Below, piece after piece: positions 42,515 to 55,803 of a DNA stretch of 64,000 bases. This DNA comes from Nigrospora sphaerica (taxonomy: Eukaryota > Ascomycota > Sordariomycetes > Amphisphaeriales > Apiosporaceae), in contig JAGVVL010000009.1 of NCBI GenBank assembly GCA_018287875.1, forward strand, positions 3,658,001-3,722,000. Reading direction: 5' to 3'. How positions within the stretch are numbered: the stretch's first letter is position 1; each line of letters opens with the position of its first letter. The notes beneath the pieces are model-generated. The model worked only from the letters and a program-made list of their open reading frames with translations. It was not told the origin of the DNA and searched no databases. A program made the translations under genes and the position numbers.

Positions 42515-45500
42515 GTCGGGGTCCTCTCGGGCGGGGTGACCATGGCCAGATCGCCCAAGACGCCAGAGCCTGTTTGGGACGCAAGGTTTGGCTTGTGCGA
42601 GCTGGGGGTTTTTCCCCTTGGTGTTGGTCCGACCTTGACAACCATCGCTATCGGCGGCAGGATGATATTGGCCGTCGGCCCCTCCAGCTGCCCTCGGCAT
42701 CGGGAAGGTCGAGTGGCCCCGAAGTCGGGTGCGACGGGAAAGCAGGACTGTGCCCAAGGAGCGTGCTCCGAAGCCCTGGCGCTGGCCCGCCTCGGAGGCC
42801 ATTGTCTATTCGTAGAACCGAAAGAAGAGGCCCGAAGGAGTCCGCGCAGACAGGGACGGCATGGGACAAAGTTATCACGGGCTGGTGGGGGGAGGAGGTT
42901 GGTTGGTGGAAGGGGTAGCGTAGCCGGCGCGCGTACGGCGTGAGCACACCCACCCATACGATCGGGACAAAAGCCCGTCACCTTCCAGCTCCGCCCACCC
43001 AGGGAGGCGAGACGCGCGAATAGCAAAGGCGGCCAAGCCCCTGCCCTTGAAGGGCCGTCGCGACGTGGATACGCCTTCTGCCTCTGTTCGTCCAACGGTG
43101 CGACGGAAGGACAGAGGAGTCCCAGGAGCTAGCTGTCCAGCAGAGGCCGTCCGTCCAAACCCAAGACGGCATAAATCGTTGAAAGCCAAGACCCGCCTGC
43201 AGCGTCGGCCGATTTGATGGCTTCTGCCTGTACCCGCCGGTCCCGGGCCCGGTCGCTGGATGGCGATGGGCATCATCATCCAGGCCACTCCCGAAAAGTA
43301 CGCACTGGTGACCCCGGTGGGGAGGGGCCTGTTTTGAGCTGGTCTGTTCGGAACCCCGCCCAGGGCGTCCTATCGCTGGGAATGCCACTGTCGTGGGAAC
43401 AGCGGTGGGCGGACGGCCGAGCGGCTCCGACCCTTGCCCCTCCCCATCACGACCTGATGAACACGGCCCTGTTGTAGCATTGTTTCACACGGACAGGAGA
43501 CGACGTGGTGATGTCGTTGGGGTTGTGGAGGAAGCCCGTGAGCTATTGGGGTCGACGGTTGTGTCTACACTATCGATATCCATCCATATCGAGTTGCTAC
43601 CTACTTCATTTGGAGTGGTGCGATGGGAGCCAGGGCTGCCGCCTGTCCCAACCCGCATCCATCCTGGTCAACACCCGGCCCAGCCCTGATGGAGCCTCCT
43701 TTGTGCCCTAGCCGCCTACACAGTAGGAGCCCTCGGGGTTAGGATGTAGGTACCTACCCGAGCTACCCAAGCCGGCCATGTGAGCCCAGGCTAGTATGCG
43801 GCCTGAGGAGCGGCCGGTTGAGTTGGGGGCTGCACGAGTTGGCTCGTCGTGTGAGTTCCCATCCACCAAACGTACATTTCATCCGGCTTGCGTAGACGCA
43901 CCTCTGGCTACGTGCCAAAGACGCGCGCCCGTACGTAGGCTGTGGCGTGTGCACAGCGCCCAGCAGAGTACAAGATGCAGAGGCTCCCGCAACAAGGATA
44001 GGGTCGGCTGGGCTGGCGACCACATACTTGCTCTGCCGTAGGACAATCCGGGGTCCAGCAGGCCGAAGCCGTGCCACAGCCCTGGACACTGGGTTTCGGC
44101 TCGGGAGGCTAAACAAACGGCAAATCTCGAATGCCCGACCCGCGTAGGGGGGATGGTGGTGGTTCGACGGTGCGCCGCCCCAAGATTCAAGTGTCCGATG
44201 CTGTTGATGGGGGAAGAGATATGCCGCCTCCCGCCGCCGTTCGCTGGCCCTCCCTTTCCGCTACATGGCGATCGGCTCGCGATGGCGCAACATATCACGA
44301 AGAATGGGACGATGTGCGAGGTAGATCACTGCCAATCTCCGACGACGCGCCCATGGGATGGCCCCGAGCCTTGTCGCCGCTTCCGGGCGCTCCCACAGCG
44401 CGTGCGTCCAGGCTTCTCTCGCCCCGGGGGACCCGTAAGAACGGTCGCGTAGGGGAAGAAAACCAAATTACCAAAGCCGCTTTTGCGCGGCCGGGCACGG
44501 TTCGGCGGGCTGCGGGGCCCGCTCAGCAACAGCCCGGCTGATAAGGCTAGAGACCTGGTCCATGAACACGCGACATGCAAGGGCCTCCCGGTTGGGAGTG
44601 GATGCGGGATGGGCGACTCTTCGGCCACTCGAGCGCCTTGGCCGCGCCCCCAAGGCCCGCACCCCAGCCTACGCAAGAGCACGCGCCGCCCGCGGGCCTA
44701 GGGGTCAGGGGAAGGAGATTCACCAGGCTCATCAGGGTCGAAACGTCTGCGAGGGGCCGGACGCGACTATAAGGAGTTGCAGTGCGAGCTCTGGGCTAGC
44801 AAAACTGAGCCTCGTCACGGTAGATCATGTCCGGCTTCGTCCTTCCTCGGCCGTAGATGAGACGGCGAAGTGGTATTTTGGCCCCCTCTTCCCTTTCAGA
44901 GCCGCCTACACGTTTCGCGGATGCGCTCACGTATCATCTCACGGGCTCTTCCTGCGCAGAGGCGGGAAGCAACAGGCAAGTCGGTACAAACGCCCGCTCA
45001 GGGGCAACGTCGTGAGGTTGCAAAAATGGGTGGTGGAGGAGTGTTGCAATCAAAGGAAATTCGAACGTGCACCGATGCGCTCCGGCTTCAACGCTAGTAA
45101 TAGGTTCCCTGGCCCGGTTCGGGCGGCAAGGGCGCTCGGAGCACACGACTATCTAGAGCCATGACCCGGGGTTCGTCCTATCCTTGCCTTCCCGGACATG
45201 GAAAGCCCACCGTTGCTGGCCATACTCGAGGCCGTCTTGGAAGTATACATACACGCTCCCAGTCCAAGTTCTGGCTCGTAAGACGCCTTGGGAAGCAAGT
45301 CTGTCGGTGATGGGGGAACGCCGGAGCACGACGACCGTATCAGGCCCAAGGGCACGCGTGATCGGCCCCGATCATTACCTCTCAAACAACCGCATCCTGC
45401 GCTTGTCATCCGAGTGGTTGGGGGAACCAGTGGACATACCACCCCTCCAAAGGGAAGAGAGACAGTCTGCGGTTCGTTGACTCGGAGCCATTTTCAAGGC

Positions 45501-48346
45501 GCTTGTGATGGCGCTACCCCGGCGCAATGGTCCACAGGCGGACCCTATCACCAGCCAGCCAGCCGTAATGACGGGCAGATTTAGCGGAAACGCGGCCTAA
45601 GTACAGCAAGCTTCCCTGATTAACCGGCGGGAGCAACAAATGACAATCACCAACAGCCAATCTCTCCAAGCAGGCTGGTCCAAGCGAGCGAGACCTGGTC
45701 CGTCCTGATGTGATCCGTATGGGGATGGGGAAGAAGAAGAAGGGAATGGGCGGGAAGGAATGGATATCTGGGATGGGGACCAGACCAACCCTCTCTCTGA
45801 TCGAGCCCTAAGAGGCAGCCCTGAGCTTAATCAACCCTGGGCCGGGATCCAACAGAGGGTCGCCGGGTACTTACTTGCTGAAGTGCTTGAAAGAGGCACG
45901 TAGGTACTTGATGTAGTATTTAGGTACCTAACAAGAAGTAGGCAGGTATGGATGGAAGCCAATGACGAAGGCAGAGAGAAGGCTTTTGGTATCGGTTCAC
46001 CATCTCCGGCAGCCGCCGCGCCCCTTGCCGGGCGGTTCCAACTGACCGGGTAAGTCTACGCGCGAGCGGTGCAGTTGGGCAGGGCTGTTCATCAGGCAAA
46101 ACGGACGGGCGGTTGTGCCCGCGTCGCTTGGACGAGGTGCCCGACGGACGGGTTGATGGAGTACATGATGCAAGCAGAGCCCTCCCATGCAAGCAAGAAA
46201 CAAGTAGACGCTACTTTACCAACCCCTACCCAACGTCAAGTACGCCATCGATGGTGGCGCCCCGGCCGGGCTAGCCAGCGGAGATACGTGGTGGATAGGT
46301 AGATATGCTGCAATGTCCAACTGTATACACGGACATACATGGGTGTGATCTACTGCTCCAGACCACCCGTCCGTAGTACTACTCATGTAGGCCCAACCTC
46401 ACACCATCTGGGCGCCAACATGCAGCGCGACAGATTGGGCGTCCGGGGGCCGGATGGAAGTGAATCGTCGCCGCCATTGGTGGTGGCAACGGCCGTTTTG
46501 CTCGGGGCAGCTGGCGCCTTGCATCATGACTGTCGTCATTTGACAGCATCGAGACAAACTCTTCCTCATTGCAACATGGAAACAGGCGTTGGACAGCTCA
46601 CAATGGGGCATGACGCCGAGATGGGGCGTCCCGTTCTGTCCGTCGACGACGCCATGGGGGAGAAGCCAAGAAAGCCATGGTAATCCCATAGCTGGCCTTT
46701 AGGGGGGAGAGTCTTACCACGAAACCCGCATAGGGAACGAACGACCAAGGCGTGACGTGCACCGTCACCGCAACCTACCGGGCCAAAAGCAGTACTCACA
46801 TGTAGCCATCACCCACGCCCCGTGGCAGGGCCGGGGCTGTCTGCGGATAATAACGAGCTCTCGCAGTACGCGAAGATGCAGTCACAGGAGCGTCGCGTCC
46901 AGGGCACATTGGACACGACACGCACATCCCATCCTTACCTCTTCGGAAGAGGGGCTGTTCGCGGGGGCAAAACCCAGGGCCGGTCAACGAAACGCCGCGT
47001 CCCCAGACCTTTTGGCTGACGTGAAGGAGGCAAGGCCAAACCGGAGCGGGGAGGGGCGCCGACGGGGATGGTGAGGAGCCCTCAACAGTAGCACCCAGGA
47101 ATGGAGAGGAAAGGAGCCCGGGACAGCACGGTCGACCTGCCCCGGTTGATGGCTCCATGGATGGGATGGATGGCCTGGATTCTGGGCTGGAACCAGGGTG
47201 GATTAGAGAGGGTTGGAAGGCCCCAGACAACTTATGTGACCAAGCCAGGTTGGGATGGCTCCCTTTACCAACTTCCACCATTGCCTTCATGCGTCTGTCC
47301 ATCAACTGAATCCTGGAATGTTCCACAAGCGTGTGCACATGGCCAGTAGGGTGGACAGAGAAGGAGGCAGGTACATCATTCTAGTGGTAGTTGTAGGTAG
47401 GTAATAAAGTAGAAGGCAAGTTATTAGTGGTTATTACTTCTCAAAGTACCCTCAGGGCTACGGAACAGTGAAGGTCACTAGTGGGCGTGGCACCCCCGGC
47501 TCGAGCCTGGGCGGCATCCAACAAGTACCGAGTACCTACCGAAAGGGGCCCGTTCCCAATCAACACCCATTGCAGATATTCCAATCTCTCGGTCGGTGGC
47601 GTGGCGTGTGGCCTTCATATGGCCCCCCGGGGCCGGCGGGGGGGGGGGGAGCGCAATTACCTCCAGCATGAGAGACACCCGACTCTGGAGCGAGGTACTG
47701 TCCACACGCGAACAGGGGTGGAAAGTACATGGCGGCCGACCCCCCTTCTCAATCCTTGAGTAGCCGGATCTCCACCTTGTCCACTTTCTGGACCATTTGG
47801 GAAATTCTCGAGTGCAAGGAGGGAGGGAGAAAAAAAGTTGAGTGAGTCGCTGCAAGTGAATGATTTGACAGCAACGTGTGTGAGCTCGAGCGCGAATGTG
47901 ACTCTCGGACGACCATGACCGGCCGGCAGGCAAAGGACAGGAGACAACTGACACGCGGAGCTTCCATCCATCCGCAATCTAGCCCGGGACAGGTATGGCT
48001 CACAGGTTCGTGGGAAGGCCGCATCCTGTGATAGGCACCTGCGTACCACTATCCGCGGGGTGGCATGGGATGGATGTTACACGCAGCCCGTACGGAGAGT
48101 ATGAATCCCACCCCATCCATTGGGATCCTCAGAGCCTGGAGTGAGAAGGGGGATGAGGACGAGGCAGGCAAGAAATGTAGGTTCCAAAACGCCTACTACC
48201 TACCCACTTAGTTCTAGAAGAGACCGTGACGGAGGAGGAGGTGGAGGATGTCAGGTAGCCTGTAAGGAGTATTCGTGACAGATTCTAAAGTTGGCGCGCC
48301 GGCAAGGATGTATGTGCCTACTACTTCGTTAGAAAGTGCACACAGA

Positions 48347-48362
48347 CGCGCGCGCGCGCGCG
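48347..48362 (+). repeat. (CG)8 dinucleotide run
   Basis: Eight CG units, a sequence able to form Z-DNA, at the left border of the pyrimidine-rich leader region. Confidence 0.9.
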
Positions 48363-50078
48363 TTGGATCGGCACTTTCTGGTCGCTTGCCCGCCCGGCCG
48401 CTCGCCCACGCACTCCCGACACACCTACACCAACTTGACCTCCGAGGAAGAAAACCGAACAAAAAACCGAATTGGGGTCTGTCCAGTCGGTACCTAACGG
48501 GCGGGCTCCGACTCCCTCTGGCTCGCTCACCTACATACATCCCATGCCACTCACGCCCTCTCGCGCCCAGTCCGGAGGAAGAACGAACAAAGGCACGAGA
48601 GCCCACACCACGTTTCTTCCCTCCACCCGGCCTTAGCCCTGTCCCGACTCCTCCACTTCCACCACCCACGGGCCTGCTTCTGCTTTGCCCAACCAGCCCG
48701 CCCAGCTCGCCTGCCCTTCTCGACAAGCGTATGCGTTGCGTCGCAAAAAGAGCCCACCTCTCCGTGCCCTCGCGCGCCCTCAAATCCACCCGACCCAATT
48801 ACCAGCATACTACTCTGGCCCCCCCCGCCGTTTCGGCCCATGTGGTGGTAGATCTCTACCACGACGCCCGTCTCCGATATTTCCCTTGGGAGCAGCCAGT
48901 CCCTTTTGGTCATTTCTCCCCTCCCTCTTTTCCTGCCTTTCCGTCGCCTGGTCGCTCGTCTCCCTCCCTCCAGGTCCAAAAACTACTTGCCCCCCTCCCA
49001 AAGGCCCTCCTCCCCATCTTCCCGTCGTCACACCCTCGCAACCCCTCGGCCTCAGTCAGAAAACTCACGGTTCCGCCCACGAGCGCGCGCGTTGTGTGCT
49101 GCCGCTCCTTCCCGCCGCGTTTAATCTTTGTAATTCGCCGCATTGGCCCGACCGACTGGCCGACCGGGAGAACAAGGAACCGCAGGAAGAAGATTTCGCA
49201 CTCTGCCCAACGTTGGATTGGCTGGCTGAAACCGCTCGTGATTTTGGAATACGGGACGACTTTTTCTTGTTCGCCCTTGACCTTTTTCTCTGTCGGCTTG
49301 GTAAGTTCCGCATCCCGCCCGCAACCGCCAGCCCTTTTTTTTTTTTCCTTCTTCTGGGGGTCCCGCAACCACGGAGACAAGAGATTGGTTCTGTACGCTA
49401 TTTTCCCCTCGCACTGCACGCATTCTACACCGACGGCCGAGTGGAGGAGAGCGGAACTTAGCCCCGTGCCACGCGCCCGGCATCTCTGACGCTGGTGGTG
49501 TCTGGATTCGACGAGCCGGCCTTTGCTGCAGAAGCACACCAGCAACCGCAAACGCTCCCCTCGGGGTCCTGCATTGGTGACCGCTCGACCGAAATTCATC
49601 ATCTTGCTTTGCGGAAGAAAAGCCCGTGGCGCGTGCCAGCAACGACAACCGACATATTGGCCGTTGGCGCACTTCGGCTTTTATTTTGGGGGCGCAGAGC
49701 AGTCTCCGTTGACTAGTGCCGGTGCTCTTTTGTTTGTGGGCGACTGGCCCTTTGCTCTGTTTCTTGCCGACACACATTCCCTCCTCAGCTCGTCAAACTC
49801 GAGCCAAGCTAATACGTCAACTGTCAAGCGGAAATCCCGACCCGACGTCAAACAAGAGATCTATTTCCACAAGTCGCCACTCCCGCGTGCTTGTTGAAAC
49901 CGACCGATTGAAAGCGGCTGATACCCTCTTCGGCCGGCTCCTCTCGTCGCATACCGCCTCGCCACTCGTACAGGCCGCGTCACGAACGACCGCAAGCACC
50001 CGGTTCCGCCTGCAGTAATTACGGCACGCAAGAGAAATAGCCCCGAGTTGCCGCGAGAGTCCCGCCCGAACAGACAAT

Positions 50079-51993
50079 ATGTCGCAATACTACGGAGAGG
50101 CGCAATGGCCCGGCGCAGGTGCTGGACAGCCGACCTGGGAACACCAGACGCCGCCCCCTCCGCCTGCGCGGTCTGGTAAGTTGGATGCATCCCTCCCGGC
50201 GCGGAACCGCCGCCGCTCGGAACGTACAAACTAACCCGACTTCCTTCACAGGTGCCAGCTCGGTCATCCCGCGTGAGGAACTAGCAGCATTCTCGCACCA
50301 GATAGAGGGTATGTCACGATCGCCACAGTGGAGCCGTAGCGCACAGCCTGTCCATTGGCGCATGTCCCCCCCTCTTCCCCCGGCGGCACCCACACACTAC
50401 GGGCCCCCTTTTCGCGAGGCCACGAGACAAAGAGCTGACATGTGCCTGCGTACAGAGGTCGAGCGCGCCATCGACAACCTCGTCAAGAGCGGCAAGATGT
50501 TTGCCGGCGGTGCTGGTCCGCAGATGTCCACCACGCGACGTGAGTTGCTCCCTTTTCAGCAAGGCCGAGGTCGGGGTCGAGGTATGGGTCCACCACCCCA
50601 TTTGCAGCAACCGCGACGGGCGTCGGGCCCCACGATGATGATGATGGGGCGAGGACGCGGAGGAAGATGAAGCGGGCCGTGTCGACGACGGGGCCGGTGG
50701 CTAACGGTTATGCAGACGGCCGCGGACCCTCAGGCGCCGGACCGCGTCACAACTCGATCGGCGGCGAGTTCGGTGACGCGCGCATGGGCGGTGGCCACCC
50801 GGGCGCCGGTCTGCAAAACTTCTACGCTGCCCAGCGACACCAGTCCTCGCGCGGCTCCAACGAGGCAGAGCAGATGATGCAGGCAAAGCGGAGATTGGCA
50901 GCTCAACGGGAGCAGGAGCTTCGCAACTACCATCAGGAGCAGCAATACAATAGAAGTAGGCCGCCCTCTGTTGTATAGCCAACCCTACCTACCTACCTTC
51001 CGTATGGCACAGACGAGTCGCAGACGAGTCGCCTACATCAAAAGAAAGAAAGTTCAAAAAGAACGGCGTCGACATGTTAACCCCGTTCATGTACATCCTC
51101 GCATCATGTTGCACCCAGTCGAAGTCGGATGTTGGTCGCTCCTGATGATGCTGGGCCTGCCATTTCCCATCGCCCTCTTCCCTTTTCCTTCCACCCCGTT
51201 CCCCTCTTTCCCACTCGCTCCGATTTTCCTTGTACATCCTCTCTCGCCTTGTGCAGCTTTGCTAACCTGGTGGCGTCTCGCAGCTGTGCTTACTGACGTG
51301 CCTTACGCGCCCAAGTCCGACCGCGCCTTGAGCCCCGGAACCATCTCTGAGGGCGACCGCCGCGAGCTCATCGCGCGCCAACGTGGCGCATTGTACGGCG
51401 AGACTGGCTTTGCCGACAACGGCGGATTCCTGGACGAGTCGGGCACCGCTCGCCCGGGAGCTCCTGGCCTGTCTACCGGCCCCTCGAGCCACCGAGGACC
51501 GTCGCCCCTGGCCTACGAGTACGGCCGGGGTGCTGAGGGTCCAGTTGGCCCCCAGGAAGGCCCTGGCTCGCGTACCAACAGCAACGCCAGCCCCCAGTCG
51601 AACCCTCCCAGCCGAGGCGCCTTCGAAAATGCTGCTCAACAGGCCGCCCGCACCAGCAACTCTTCGCCCGGCGGATCGCCACCCCGCCAGGGAGGCCCAC
51701 CCAACATGCAGGGCAATGCTGTGGCCCCGATTGGCACTCGGCCTTCGGCTGGTGTCCAGGCTCCCATGCCGGCGCTGAAGCAGCGCTCTACCACGCCGTT
51801 GCCGTCGCCCCTGAGCCACGGCTTCAGCGCAGCGGGCCACGTTAAGGACGACAGTTCGGGTGTCGCTACATCGGCCCCCCCTTCCAACCCCGCGAGCGCT
51901 TCGGCCGAAGGGTACAACCGCTGGGGCAACGGCTCGGCCGTTTGGGGCAAGCAACCCTCGGGACTGGGCGTTCAGGCCAGCGTCTGGGGCTAG
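50079..51993 (+). CDS. Low-complexity filamentous-fungal protein, five exons
   Basis: Model: 50079-50175, 50252-50308, 50456-50539, 50608-50955 and 51284-51993, 431 residues. The short first exons encode MSQYYGEAQWPGAG, then ELAAFSHQIE joined to EVERAIDNLVKSGKMF. The fourth encodes a Gly/Arg/Asp-rich part and the helical segment NEAEQMMQAKRRLAAQREQE. The fifth encodes SPGTISEGDRRELIARQRGA and a long Ser/Pro/Gly/Asn-rich disordered tail. The helical pieces suggest a small interaction module within a disordered scaffold, probably cytosolic. I recognise the type as conserved among filamentous ascomycetes but know no function. Introns are 76, 147, 68 and 328 bp with good donors, except the last (GTAGGC). 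For the third, an acceptor at 50715 also keeps the frame, giving a 36-residue shorter protein. The long pyrimidine-rich leader suggests complex regulation. Confidence 0.7.
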
Positions 51994-54900
51994 GAAACCC
52001 CTATCGAGGTACAACAATCAGCTATATGGCCACATTCGGCCGAGAGCAACGACCATGACGACAAAGTATAATTACAACCAGCAAAAAATCGGTGTTCGGG
52101 TCAGTCGGTTCATTAGGGGAGGGCAAGTGTTACCAGCATCAGCATGAGGTGTTCAGGGCCTTTTGAGGAAACACGGAAATGCGGTATCGGTTGAAGCCGG
52201 GCGGAGATCCCACCCCCCTTGTTACGGAGTTTTTGTTTTATCTTTTCGGTTGGCACTCTTCACCACGGTCTAGTTCCTCATCGCAGTCCCGTCTGGCGTT
52301 TCTCGTTACCGGGGTTAGAAGAGTGTCGGCACGCACAAATTTGGTCACACACGGGGCGGAGTTGTTCACTTTTCGACATGAACGGCGGTAGGGATCAAGC
52401 GACACGATACGGAATACAACCCAGGGGATTACGCGATTGTCAGGTTTCAACACGGTTCAGGGAAAGGGCATCGACCAGGAAGGCAGGAAGCGAATACCAA
52501 TCACGTCTTTGCGCTTGGGCACATGTGGTACGGAAACGGAGTCGTCGTCGCAACACTAATCACATGGGATTCTGCAGAAAGAAAGGGAAGGGGTGTTCTT
52601 TTCGGTTTAGGGAGGGGCTTGTTGGCGAATTTGTTTTTGCACACAAACAATAAAACTGGGAGTAATGGCGAGTCCAACGAGGCGCGCTGGGCCGGCGGCA
52701 TGTAAACTACGGTATGGCAAGGCTGTGTTTATCGTGTTGCGCGCTGGTCATGGTTGTGTTTTTGCGGCGGTGGCGAGCGCGGGTAGAGGGAAGAAGGAGG
52801 GAGGCACTGGCAATTACGAACGCGTTCTTCATGCCTCTGCAACTCTATCGCTGTTTCCCTCCGGCGGTCCCGACCACTCCCGTCCTCTTCCTTGGCGCGG
52901 ATCAGATATGATTGCGATTCAGACGAGCGCAAGTGGGATCAACATTCCCCTTGATCCACCTTCCCGCTCTTTCATGTCTCCGCCGCCCCTAATGGTTCAT
53001 CTTGATCACCCAACGACGGTCCATCTCCCCTTCCCCCCACGGCCTCTGCCCCCAGGGCCAGGGGCGCTCCGAGCAAAGCGTGCGGCACATGGTGCCGCCG
53101 GCCTTCAACACATGGCAGCCGCTGATGATGTCAGCCCTACGATTACTTTTCTATGCAGACCGGCCCGCCCGTGGTTGGCCCGCCAACCAAGGACGAACGA
53201 AGGCAGGCCGCTTGTCCAGGGGTGGCGCTTCTACCGGGCGGGGGGAACAAGCTTTTCTTTCCAGAAACGGAGGGGCCTGCAGGTCAAATTCTTTTTTCCG
53301 GTCCCCTCCGAAGTTTCCGCGAACGGTATCCCGTTGGGGAGTGAGGCGAGGCGGGGGGGGGGGAGAAGACGGGACCCCCCCTTTTCTATGCGCGCTCCCC
53401 CCCTCTCGGGCGGTCCAAACTCTCGTCGGCAGAGCTTTTCCCGGTCCCAGCCGAGAAGGCGCCCGGTCTCCTCGCCGGTCGCCACCTCCGGCCCGTCTCC
53501 TCCCCGGGGCCGCACACCCTCCCGCCCGCCCCCGAGGTCAGCGCTGCCGCAAGGAGGGTAGGAGCGAGGCAGGCCCGCATGGCCGTCGGGCTTCGTCCCT
53601 GCTTCGTCCCTGCTCGGCCTAAACCACCGGGCGCGGGCGGGCCTGAGGAGTAGGAAACGCCGCCGGGCCAACGAGGCTCTTTTGGTCTCTTCCATCCGGT
53701 GTCCTCACGGCGCCAAGCGCGGACCAAGACATCCATCTCCCCCACGGCGTGGTGGTTTTACGGCAAGCGGCGAGGACGGCAACAGCACCTTGTCCGACGC
53801 CACGCTGTCGACGCCCTCCGGATACCGACGCCGACGGACGGGAAGCTTGTCCGTGCCCGTAGCAAGCGGGAAACAACATCCATTTTGGGTAAGAACAGAA
53901 AAGGCCGTCTTCACCGTCTCCAGACCACCTGGGAGGGGGAAAGGCCAGAGGTGGCGGGGGGTGCCCGTCAATTGCTGTCTCGCCGTCTAAGTTCAGGAAC
54001 GATGGGATCCAGGCTGAGTCCGGTCAAGGCTCGAGGCAAGCTGGGGGACTTTGTGGCGGGCTCGCCTCCCCTTCCCTGACCCTGTCTGCCTGTCCGTTTT
54101 CCCCCTACCGTTCCTCTGCCCTGTGCGGGCATATACGGAATCCCGGCCGCCCTGCCCAAACCCCCAATCTGGCACCTTGGCTTGCAGCCGCTCCCCCCCC
54201 CCCCCATTGCCCTTCCCCGCCCCGGCTGGCTTGCGGAAGTCAATAATAGCTCATTTGTTGCCCACCCGCGGCAGCAAGGTTGTTCCTTTGCCCCCGAGGT
54301 CCGGGCCGTACGATCCGCACACCCGGGCGACCCGGTCCCCGGGGGGTTTGGCGTTGGGGGAAAAGGACGCGTTTGAAACAATTTCGACGAATCGGCTGTC
54401 ATTTGTAGGTGCACCCGTACTTGTATACCTAGGTGGTACCTAGTTTCTGCCAGGGGGAAACCCCGACCCTCCTCTGTCGCATCTTTGCCCTCACTCTCTT
54501 TCCCTCCCACTCGGAACCGGTGCCGATGTTCCAGGCATGGTCGCCCAGTGTGCCCTTCCTGCCGCCGGTACCGCGTTTCCCCTAGCAATGGCAGAGAGGG
54601 TTGGGGGGAAGCGCTCCCGTTGCGAAGCCCGGGGTTTGCCCAACCCCGAGCCCAATGTCGCACTTGGGTACTCGCACGACAGAAGGGCTGAGACGACCCT
54701 CGGGGACCCGGTGCCACGGCGGCGGGGGGTTTCGATGGGACGGCATTTTGGTTTTTATCGTACCTGGGCCAACCAGAAGGGCGGGAGTATTGAGGGACGT
54801 CGTACGTGTACGCCGGAGGGTCCTTGTACGATTGCCTTCCGTGGTTGGGACGATGGGATGAGAACGGGTGGCGGGAACCATCTCGTTTTCCCGTACCATC

Positions 54901-55232
54901 GCCCCGTGAACCCCTCCACAAATGGGGGTCACTTGGGCATCAGCGCGCCCGACACACAGCGTCAATCGAGGGTTCCACGAAGAAAACGGAAGAAATAAAT
55001 CATATGTCATTTTGGGTTCTTTGTCCCTCTCTGCGCCACGCTTGGTCAAACCGAATGATGCCGCCGCCTTTCCCAAAACCACCCCAAACGCCGTAGGTAT
55101 CATCTATCACAACGTACAAGACAAGTCCTCCCTCTCTCCGCCACCCAAACGCGTGGCACGGAATCACAATGTGTTTCGGCTCCGTGGCGTAGCCGTCCCC
55201 TGGGGACGCGCGGCGCCCGCGGGCGGAGGGTC
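51994..55232. other. Gene-free stretch between convergent genes
   Basis: 3.2 kb of GC-rich sequence with homopolymer C and G runs (e.g. about 53354-53363 and 54186-54206). Long open frames on both strands, up to 317 codons, are low-complexity Pro/Arg/Gly sequence and overlap one another, so I do not call them. Confidence 0.4.
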
Positions 55233-55772
55233 TCACAGGTCCAACGCCTTGACGGCGAAATCCAGGTTCATGATGTCGTCGGCGCGGGCGGCCTTCTCAG
55301 AGTAGACGACGGTGCCGCGGCCGTCGATGGCGAAAACGCCGGCCTGCTGCCACTTGTTGCCGAGGGCGGTGCTGGGGCCGACCACGTCGTCTTCGGCGGC
55401 AGTGCCGGGCTTGGGCCCGAAGCTGCCGGTGCGGGCCAGCGACCCGGCCACTTTCTCGCCCAGCCAGCCCTTCTCCTTCCATCCCTGCACCTGCGTCGTC
55501 GGGTTGAACATGTACCAGACCGAGCCGAGCCCGAGCCCCCAGGCCGCGTACATGGCGCGGTCCTCGTCGATGAGTACCTCGACGTTCCACGCGCCGCCCA
55601 GCAGGTCCAGCCACTTCCGCGTCGCGTCGCGCGACGAGTGCGACACGGCCACGCACCGCAGGTTGCCCTGGTGGCGGTTGGCGAGGGCGCGGAGCTCGAG
55701 GAAAGTCTTTTGTGCAACTACGCCATGGGTTTTTCTGGTTAGTTTCGGGGTCTGCTTTCTTCCCGAGGGACA

Positions 55773-55803
<31 letters not shown>

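Larger units (their letters stand above)
36910..50078. other. Gene desert of about 13 kb
   Basis: I find no coding sequence that I can support. Many open frames of 60-235 codons exist on both strands, but they overlap each other, as GC-rich random sequence allows, and show no domain. The DNA is not AT-rich, so it is unlike the RIP-mutated repeats elsewhere in the window. From about 38.9 to 39.5 kb there are short protein-like runs (a Cys-containing MCRGNITKVYCLLCG with a GTAAGT after it) that may be a small decayed gene. From about 48.3 kb the plus strand becomes C/T-rich, like a long leader or promoter for the gene at 50079. GTAAGT at about 49300 could mark a leader intron. Confidence 0.4.

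Noticed and set aside
48275..49489. A 404-codon plus-strand frame before the gene at 50079
   Set aside because: It is Pro/Arg/Ser low-complexity sequence from C/T-rich DNA, without a domain, and overlaps equally long frames.
53968..54921. A 317-codon minus-strand frame
   Set aside because: Low-complexity sequence with no domain, and frames of similar length lie on the other strand.
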